A stretch of 9,877 nt of DNA from Halobacteriales archaeon QS_9_68_42 (GTDB lineage Archaea; Halobacteriota; Halobacteria; Halobacteriales; Haloarculaceae), in the NCBI GenBank assembly GCA_003022905.1, contig PXSE01000017.1:1-9877 (forward strand), read 5' to 3'. Below the pieces are notes generated by a model. It saw only the letters and a program-made list of their open reading frames with translations, was not told the origin of the DNA and did no database searches. Shown one piece after another: positions 1-4,079 of the stretch. The stretch's first letter is position 1. The number at the start of each line of letters is the position of its first letter. The position numbers were made by a program, and so were the translations under genes.

Positions 1-474
1 CTTCGCGACCTCCGTAATCTCGTACATCAGGTCGTCGAGCTCCTCGGCGGTGTAGAAGTCGCACATCGCGCCGTAGAGGAAGGTGGCGCCGGCCGTCCGT
101 ATCTTCTCGTCGAAGCTCGCGCGGGCCTGGTTGACCGCCTGCGGGCTGTAGGTGTCGGTCATGAACGGAACCAGTTCGGGCAGGTTCTCGCCGATTTTCG
201 TCATCTCGACGCCCGTCTCGGTGCGGAAGTCCGCACAGAGCCGCGCGATGGCCCACTCACGGGCGGTGATGTAGGTCCGCTCCCGGAGAAACTCGTTGGC
301 CCGGTCGTACGTCGAGCCGTCGATCTTCGAGAACCGGGCGTACTCCCGGACGTCTCGGGGGACATCGGCGTCGTGGTCGGCTTCAGCTCCGTTGGCGTCC
401 GTCCCTTCCGCGACGCGTCTGACCGCCGGCGTCGGTTCCTCCCCGTCGGCCGCCGCCTGCGCGTCGTCTACCAT
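1..474 (-). CDS. Conserved haloarchaeal protein, DUF5806-like (3' end cut by window edge)
   Basis: The ATG is at 474-472 and the frame stays open to base 1, giving 158 residues without a stop, so the C-terminus lies outside the window. The first ~35 residues are acidic and alanine-rich, probably disordered. The rest looks like a compact, mostly helical domain with conserved-looking stretches such as DVREYARFSKIDGSTYDR, TYITAREWAIARLCADF, VEMTKIGENLPELVPFM and ATFLYGAMCDFYTAEELDD. From memory this matches the haloarchaeal DUF5806 family, whose function is unknown; I see no catalytic motif. Third codon positions are almost all G or C, which supports a real gene. An A/T run centred 27 nt before the ATG suggests a leaderless transcript. 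It is transcribed away from the rest of the window and has no visible operon partner here. Confidence 0.85.
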   Translation of the reverse strand, partial: MVDDAQAAADGEEPTPAVRRVAEGTDANGAEADHDADVPRDVREYARFSKIDGSTYDRANEFLRERTYITAREWAIARLCADFRTETGVEMTKIGENLPELVPFMTDTYSPQAVNQARASFDEKIRTAGATFLYGAMCDFYTAEELDDLMYEITEVAK

Positions 475-496
475 ACTAGGAGTTCCGTCCCGGCCC

Positions 497-504
497 GGAA
501 AAAG
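497..504 (-). promoter_or_regulatory. Putative TATA box for the DUF5806-like gene
   Basis: On the minus strand this reads GCTTTTTCC, with the T run at 503-499 centred about 27 nt before the ATG at 474. That is the spacing expected if transcription starts at or next to the start codon. No ribosome-binding site lies between it and the ATG. The call rests on spacing and composition only. Confidence 0.5.
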
Positions 505-557
505 CGTATCGGCGATGTCTGACGGACGGCGCACGCGTGGCCCTCCCGTTGGTCGGG

Positions 558-589
558 CAACGCAATGAGCGAGCGGGGAGCGGAGCGAC
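558..589 (+). repeat. Imperfect 32-nt direct repeat, copy 1
   Basis: This copy begins CAACGCAATGAGCGAGCGGG and aligns without gaps to 749-780, matching at 28 of 32 positions. All four differences (repeat positions 7, 16, 25 and 27) are A/G exchanges. The two copies start 191 bp apart and bracket the centre of the GAGCGA-rich element. Confidence 0.7.
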
Positions 590-748
590 CCGCGAGTAGC
601 GAGACGCCGAGCGAAGCGAGGGGTCTCGAATAGCAAGCGAGGAACGTAGTGACTCGCGAGCCGGGAGGCCGACCGGCAGGGAGGCCTCCGGATGTGCGAA
701 CGGTGACCGCAGGGAGCCGTGAGCCGCGTGCGGAGACTGAAGTGAGGA

Positions 749-780
749 CAACGCGATGAGCGAACGGGGAGCAGGGCGAC
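749..780 (+). repeat. Imperfect 32-nt direct repeat, copy 2
   Basis: This copy begins CAACGCGATGAGCGAACGGG. It is the partner of 558-589 and ends directly before the inverted repeat at 783-817, which carries the putative promoter of the Usp gene at 832. The repeat contains an ATG in a short open frame, but I do not regard it as a gene start. Confidence 0.7.
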
Positions 781-782
781 AG

Positions 783-817
783 CCGCCGAGTATACGAGGG
801 GCTTTTGCCCTCGGCGG
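783..817 (+). promoter_or_regulatory. Inverted repeat enclosing the putative TATA box of the first Usp gene
   Basis: CCGCCGAG at 783-790 is perfectly complementary to CTCGGCGG at 810-817. A competing inner hairpin pairs 795-802 with 807-813, with one bulged G and a TTTT loop. The CTTTTG at 802-807 is centred about 27 nt before the ATG at 832, where a TATA box would sit for a leaderless message, so the arms flank the core promoter. This could be an operator. The alternative is a terminator for an unseen upstream transcript, but no gene on this strand lies upstream. Confidence 0.45.
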
Positions 818-831
818 TCCTGTTTTCGCTC

Positions 832-1200
832 ATGAACGTTCTTCTGGGGATAGGCGGCAGCGAGGACTCGTTCCGCGCGCTGGAAGAGAGCGTGGCGCGC
901 ACGGCGGAGGCTGGCGACAGCCTGACCGTCGCCATCGTCGAGACCCCCGACTCGGAGCCGACCACCGAGGAAATACGGCCCCGGGTGGAGGCGGCGCTCG
1001 CGGAGGCGGGGCTGGACGCCGAGATACGGACGCTCTCGGGACACCCCGGCAGTCGGTTGCTCGAACTCGCAGAACGGGAGGAACACGACCGCATCGTCCT
1101 CGGGGGCGGGCAGACGAGCCCGCTCGGGAAAGTCCAGTTCGGCTCAATGGCCGAGTTCGTGCTGTTGAACGCCAGAACGACGGTGACGCTCATCCGATGA
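832..1200 (+). CDS. Universal stress protein (UspA family), degenerate nucleotide site
   Basis: This 122-residue protein has the UspA alpha/beta fold pattern: an N-terminal strand MNVLLGIGGSEDS, a helix, the strand LTVAIV, and a C-terminal loop GGGQTSPLGKVQFGSMAE followed by a final hydrophobic strand. It is slightly shorter than typical Usps of 140-150 residues. The ATG at 832 is chosen because the upstream TTG at 805 would place the putative TATA box inside the gene and add residues unlike a Usp start. The adenine-contacting Asp of ATP-binding Usps is replaced by Gly8. In the G-2x-G-9x-G-S loop the second Gly is Gln94, while Gly104-Ser105 remain. The only lysine is Lys100, inside that loop. 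The stop overlaps the start of the acetyltransferase gene by 4 nt (ATGA), so the two are very likely one operon with coupled translation. Its ligand, if any, is unknown. Confidence 0.9.
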   Translation: MNVLLGIGGSEDSFRALEESVARTAEAGDSLTVAIVETPDSEPTTEEIRPRVEAALAEAGLDAEIRTLSGHPGSRLLELAEREEHDRIVLGGGQTSPLGKVQFGSMAEFVLLNARTTVTLIR

Positions 1201-1730
1201 GTCGAGAGTACCCGACCGAGATTGCGGGGCCGTACGAGGCACCGCCACGCTCGGTCATCGACAAGGAGGGACGAGACATCGAGGTCCGCCGCTACGACGG
1301 AGGGTTCGGGGAACTCGTCGAGATGTACCTTGCTTTCGACCCGGCGGACCGCGCCCAAGGCATCCCGCCGACCGACGAGGCGGCGGTCCGGGAGTGGCTG
1401 GAGTCCCTGCTCAAGACGGACTGCATCAACGTGCTGGCGCGCCACAACGGGCGGGCGGTCGGCCACGCGGTGCTCGTGCCGGACCGCCACGGGGAGTACG
1501 AACTGGCCATCTTCGTCCTCCGGGAGTACCAGGAGGCGGGCATCGGGACGGCGCTCGTTGAGACGCTGCTCGGGGCCGGCCGACGGGAGGGCGTCGAACA
1601 TATCTGGCTAACAGTCGAGCGGTGGAACGCGCCGGCCATCGCGCTCTACCGGACGGTGGGCTTCGAGGCCAGCGGCCCCGACCGCTTCGAACTCGAGATG
1701 GCCGCGACGCTGAGCAGTCCGGACGGCTAA
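1197..1730 (+). CDS. GNAT family N-acetyltransferase
   Basis: This 177-residue protein carries the acetyl-CoA binding motif A of the GNAT family: strand YELAIFVLREY followed by Gln112-x-x-Gly115-x-Gly117 in QEAGIGTALVETLL. Motif B follows in ERWNAPAIALYRTVGFE, with Asn144 and Tyr151. The N-terminal part (residues 26-75) includes DRAQGIPPTDEAAVREWL, probably the substrate side. Such enzymes move an acetyl group from acetyl-CoA to an amine on a small molecule or protein; nothing in the sequence fixes the acceptor. The ATG overlaps the stop of the Usp gene (ATGA), which decides the start and implies translational coupling. The stop codon interlocks with that of the convergent Usp on the other strand. 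A frame running open from 756 would extend this protein N-terminally, but that part is antisense-like and collides with the Usp gene. Confidence 0.92.
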   Translation: MSREYPTEIAGPYEAPPRSVIDKEGRDIEVRRYDGGFGELVEMYLAFDPADRAQGIPPTDEAAVREWLESLLKTDCINVLARHNGRAVGHAVLVPDRHGEYELAIFVLREYQEAGIGTALVETLLGAGRREGVEHIWLTVERWNAPAIALYRTVGFEASGPDRFELEMAATLSSPDG

Positions 1731-2161
1731 ACCGACAGGACCGGCTGTGAGGCATGGGCCAGCACGTACTCGGCGGCTTTCTCGATGACCGCCTCGGGGC
1801 TGCCGGTGACGGGCTCCCGGGGCACGACCACGAAGTCCGAGTCGAGCGATTCCGCGACGTCGAGAATGACGCTCCCGGGGTGCTGAGCGAGACGGGTCCG
1901 CGAGAAGCCGTACGCCGAGGAGTGGTCGACGGGGACGTCCTCGGCGAGAGCGCGGACGCTGGCCATCACCTGCTCGCTCCGCCTGGCGATTGCGGCGGCC
2001 TCGACGTCGTCCTCCTGTATCGCCGCGGCGGCGTCCTCCCCGAGGACGTACAGCGTGTGGACGACGGCGTCGTACCGCTCGGCGATGGCGACGGCGTACT
2101 CGACGGCCTCCATGGCCTCCTCGGAGCCGTCGACCGGCACCAGCACGGTTTCGACCTCCAT
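1727..2161 (-). CDS. Universal stress protein (UspA family) lacking the phosphate-binding loop
   Basis: This 144-residue protein begins MEVETVLVPVDGSEEAMEAVEYAV, a standard Usp N-terminus with Asp11-Gly12-Ser13. The central strands (AVVHTLYVL and DFVVVP) are present and it ends QPVLSV at the usual final strand. The region expected to hold G-2x-G-9x-G-S instead reads PREPVTGSPEAVIEKAAEY, with alanines where Gly-Ser should be. By analogy with Usps that do not bind ATP, this one probably does not, or binds something else. Its TAG stop shares 4 nt with the GNAT TAA stop, so the convergent pair has no room for a terminator between them. It is divergent from the Usp gene at 2235 across 73 bp. Confidence 0.93.
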   Translation of the reverse strand: MEVETVLVPVDGSEEAMEAVEYAVAIAERYDAVVHTLYVLGEDAAAAIQEDDVEAAAIARRSEQVMASVRALAEDVPVDHSSAYGFSRTRLAQHPGSVILDVAESLDSDFVVVPREPVTGSPEAVIEKAAEYVLAHASQPVLSV

Positions 2162-2183
2162 ACCCCCGAGTCGAAGGGGTCGG

Positions 2184-2192
2184 TCAAAAACC
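2184..2192 (-). promoter_or_regulatory. Putative TATA-like box for the minus-strand Usp
   Basis: On the minus strand this reads GGTTTTTGA, centred about 27 nt before the ATG at 2161. It resembles the CTTTTG proposed for the Usp at 832. Spacing suits a leaderless transcript. The evidence is positional only. Confidence 0.4.
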
Positions 2193-2204
2193 CTGCCCGC
2201 GTAG

Positions 2205-2212
2205 CTTTATAT
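2205..2212 (+). promoter_or_regulatory. TATA box for the Usp gene at 2235
   Basis: CTTTATAT is the clearest TATA box in the window, centred about 26 nt before the ATG at 2235, so transcription probably starts at the A of the start codon. Its reverse complement (GATATAAAG) lies 43-52 nt before the minus-strand Usp start, so the 73-bp interval 2162-2234 serves as a compact divergent promoter. Confidence 0.7.
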
Positions 2213-2234
2213 CGAACCGGGGCCGAGTATCGGT

Positions 2235-2672
2235 ATGTTCAACACGGTGGTCGTTGCGACCGACGGCTCCGAGAGCGTCTCCCGGGCCGCCGACTGCGCA
2301 CTCGACCTGGCGGCCCGGTTCGACGCCACCGTCCACGCGCTGTACGTCCTCGACGAGACGCAGGTCGAGTCGCTACCGGAGGACGTCCACGACGAGGTCC
2401 GGGACGCCCTCGACGAGCAGAGCACCGAGACCCTGGAGGCGATGGCGGCGGCCAACCGGGAGCGTTCGGACCCCGTCGACCTCGAGACGGCCGTCCGGGT
2501 TGGCCGGCCCACCGAGCGGATAATCGGCCACGCCGAGGAGGTGGACGCCGATGTCGTCGCCACGGGGACCCGGGGGCGCCACGGCGAGCACTCCTTCCTG
2601 CTCGGAAGCGTCGCCGAGCGGGTCGTCCGGACGTGTCCGGTGCCGGTGCTGACGGTCCGGCAACTGAACTGA
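2235..2672 (+). CDS. Universal stress protein (UspA family), canonical ATP-binding type
   Basis: This 145-residue protein has the full set of nucleotide-binding features of ATP-type Usps: Asp10-Gly11-Ser12 in TVVVATDGSES after the first strand, and a perfect G-2x-G-9x-G-S loop at Gly111, Gly114, Gly124 and Ser125 in ATGTRGRHGEHSFLLGSVAE. It ends with the usual CPVPVLTV strand. Length is typical. Usps of this kind are cytoplasmic dimers linked to stress survival or to sensing ATP; a specific role cannot be read from sequence. A good TATA box 26 nt upstream points to a leaderless single-gene transcript, divergent from the Usp at 2161. The following gene starts 106 nt downstream with its own promoter-like box. 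Confidence 0.95.
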   Translation: MFNTVVVATDGSESVSRAADCALDLAARFDATVHALYVLDETQVESLPEDVHDEVRDALDEQSTETLEAMAAANRERSDPVDLETAVRVGRPTERIIGHAEEVDADVVATGTRGRHGEHSFLLGSVAERVVRTCPVPVLTVRQLN

Positions 2673-2747
2673 TACGGACCCCCGACGACCCGCTATCGGC
2701 TGGCTGGAGCGACCCACGGCGGTCCGTCCGAGGAACGCAAAGCGCGG

Positions 2748-2755
2748 GATTATTG
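2748..2755 (+). promoter_or_regulatory. Putative TATA box for the DHH phosphoesterase gene
   Basis: GATTATTG, centred about 27 nt before the ATG at 2779, lies in an otherwise GC-rich 106-bp spacer. The spacing fits leaderless initiation. No Shine-Dalgarno sequence precedes the ATG (the nearest bases are GCGGCAGT). Confidence 0.55.
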
Positions 2756-2778
2756 GACCCGGCCGCCCTCGCGGCAGT

Positions 2779-3861
2779 ATGGACGACCGGCTCATCGACG
2801 ACGACACTGTCCCCCTGTCCCGGCGCTCGGTGCTCCCGGGCGAGGGGTTCTTCGTTCCCGACTCCATCGACGACGCCGAGGCCGAACGCGAGGCCCGGGA
2901 GACGCTGGTCGGGGCCGACCGGGTCGTCGTCGCCGACCCCGACGCCGACGGCCTCGCTTGCGTCGCACTGCTCCGGGTCGCTTTCGGGGAGGCGGCACTG
3001 TTGCCCGCCAGCCCCCACCAGATTGCCGAGGCCCTCGAGTACATCCTCGAGTTCGGCGAATCGGGGCCAGAGGTGTACGTCTGTGACCTCTGTCCCGATT
3101 CGGAGAGCGACATCGAGCCCCTGCCGGCGGTTGCCCGCCAGGCCGACGGCGTCCGGTGGTTCGACCACCACCAGTGGGACGCCGAGTTGGCCTCGACGGT
3201 CCGGGAGCACGCCGAATTAGTGGTCGGCGAGTCCGATGAGGAGTGCACCGCCGACGTGACCCTTCGGACGCTCGACCACGAGTTCGACGAGCGGTACGCC
3301 GAGCTGGCGGCGGTCACCCGCGACCACGACCTCTGGCTGCGCGAGGACCCCCGGAGCGACGACCTGGCGGACTACGCACACTGGTCGGACCCCGAGGAGT
3401 ACATCGAGACGGTACTGGAGTACGGAGCTGACCTGCCGGCCGACATCGAGGCGTTCCTCGAGGAACAGCGCGTCGAGAAGGAGGCGCTCATCGAGCAGGC
3501 CGTCGACCGCGCCGAGTACGAGGCCATTGGCGAGTGGACCGTCGGCGTCACCTACGGCCGGTGCTCCCAGAACGAGGTCGCCGAGGCGATGCGCACCGAG
3601 GGCGCCGACGCCTCCGTCATCGTCAAGCCCGCGGGGTCGGCCTCCATCCGCGGTACCGACGCCTTCGAGCGCTGCCACGAGGTCGCCGGCCGGGTCAACG
3701 GCGGCGGCCACCCGAAGGCCGCGGGCTGTAAGCCCGACATCTACGACGACATGCTGGACTACGCCCACCACTGGACGACCCGCGGCGCCGTCACGAAGCA
3801 GGTCATTCTAGACGCGTTCCGCTCGCTCGTGGCCGAGGACGGCGAGCGCGCGGACGCCTGA
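2779..3861 (+). CDS. DHH/DHHA1 family phosphoesterase (RecJ/NrnA-like)
   Basis: This 360-residue protein has the metal-binding motifs of the DHH phosphoesterase superfamily in order: motif I VVVADPDADG (Asp53, Asp55, Asp57), motif II YVCDLCPD (Asp103), the DHH triad FDHHQ (Asp129-His130-His131) and motif IV TRDHDLW (Asp182-His183-Asp184). The C-terminal DHHA1 domain has SIRGTDAFERCHEVAGRVNGGGHPKAAG, with the substrate-binding GGGH at 308-311. Members are Mn-dependent phosphodiesterases: RecJ-type single-strand exonucleases, nanoRNases, or cyclic-dinucleotide hydrolases. Archaeal RecJ-like proteins of this size are linked to repair or RNA turnover, but I cannot choose the substrate. All catalytic residues are present, so it should be active. 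No transmembrane segment or added nucleic-acid domain is visible. It is probably its own transcription unit: a promoter-like box lies upstream and 218 bp separate it from the next gene. Confidence 0.95.
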   Translation: MDDRLIDDDTVPLSRRSVLPGEGFFVPDSIDDAEAEREARETLVGADRVVVADPDADGLACVALLRVAFGEAALLPASPHQIAEALEYILEFGESGPEVYVCDLCPDSESDIEPLPAVARQADGVRWFDHHQWDAELASTVREHAELVVGESDEECTADVTLRTLDHEFDERYAELAAVTRDHDLWLREDPRSDDLADYAHWSDPEEYIETVLEYGADLPADIEAFLEEQRVEKEALIEQAVDRAEYEAIGEWTVGVTYGRCSQNEVAEAMRTEGADASVIVKPAGSASIRGTDAFERCHEVAGRVNGGGHPKAAGCKPDIYDDMLDYAHHWTTRGAVTKQVILDAFRSLVAEDGERADA

Positions 3862-3932
3862 GGCGGTCGCGCGCCCCCCGCGGTGTGTCGAACCGCCCTT
3901 CGGGCCGCTGGTGAACTTTTGTCGAGGCCAGC

Positions 3933-3948
3933 CGTCGCTCCGGCGACG
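3933..3948 (+). other. Short hairpin with UNCG-type tetraloop in the 3862-4079 spacer
   Basis: CGTCGC at 3933-3938 pairs perfectly with GCGACG at 3943-3948 around a TCCG loop closed by C-G, the arrangement of a stable UNCG tetraloop if transcribed. It is 72 nt past the stop of the DHH gene, with no T tract behind it, so it does not look like a terminator; it may shape the 3' end of that message or be chance in GC-rich DNA. The remainder of 3862-4079 shows nothing else I can identify. Confidence 0.35.
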
Positions 3949-4048
3949 AGAACGCCACGACACCCGCCGTGTGCTGGGGGCGACCCGACCGACGTATCCC
4001 GCGGCGGCGGGGAGCGGGTTCCGCTGTCACCATCTGTGAGTCAAAAAA

Positions 4049-4056
4049 CCCTTACG
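4049..4056 (+). promoter_or_regulatory. Possible TATA-like box for the DUF2298 membrane protein gene
   Basis: CCCTTACG, centred about 27 nt before the ATG at 4080 and preceded by an A-run at 4043-4048, is the only relatively AT-rich spot at the correct distance. It departs from the usual TTTAWA-like core, so confidence is limited. Confidence 0.35.
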
Positions 4057-4079
4057 AGACCTGTCGTACCTTGGCAGTG

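Larger units (their letters stand above)
551..780. repeat. Degenerate GAGCGA-rich non-coding element
   Basis: Within the gene-free interval 475-831, this stretch is dominated by purine-rich, loosely repeated blocks such as GAGCGAGCGGGGAGCGGAGCGAC, GAGCGAAGCGAG and AAGCGAGGAACGTAGTGAC. Similar low-complexity blocks are common between genes in haloarchaeal genomes; their role is not established. Local palindromes are present: CGAGAC at 600-605 pairs with GTCTCG at 623-628, CTCGCGAG is at 653-660 and GGAGGCCTCC at 680-689. All frames are unusually stop-poor here, which creates spurious open frames rich in Ser, Arg and Leu. I see no gene in it. Confidence 0.6.

Noticed and set aside
551..780. The repeated blocks as a CRISPR array
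   Set aside because: Repeats are degenerate, of variable length and without regular unique spacers; only two long copies exist and no cas gene is nearby.
558..780. The direct repeats as ends of an insertion sequence or attachment sites
   Set aside because: There is no transposase or integrase frame, no terminal inverted repeats and no tRNA target, and the 159-bp interior resembles the repeats themselves.
756..1196. N-terminal extension of the GNAT frame back to 756
   Set aside because: The extension overlaps the Usp gene in another frame and is Gly/Arg-rich. The ATG at 1197, overlapping the Usp stop, gives a standard GNAT length.
468..1601. A 377-codon open frame on the minus strand
   Set aside because: It lies antisense to the Usp and GNAT genes and runs through the GAGCGA-rich element; its translation is Arg/Ser/Pro-rich without recognisable domains. 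It is a consequence of stop-poor GC-rich DNA.
2239..3210. A 323-codon minus-strand open frame opposite the Usp and DHH genes
   Set aside because: It is a mirror of the two well-supported genes on the plus strand, with no domain of its own.
1754..3220. A 488-codon plus-strand open frame
   Set aside because: It crosses the minus-strand Usp, the plus-strand Usp and the DHH gene in wrong frames; its composition is Arg/Pro/Gly-rich.
3969..4079. Longer start for the DUF2298 protein at 3969
   Set aside because: The added 37 residues are Arg-rich and would precede the first membrane helix; the ATG at 4080 has promoter-like spacing and a clean hydrophobic start.
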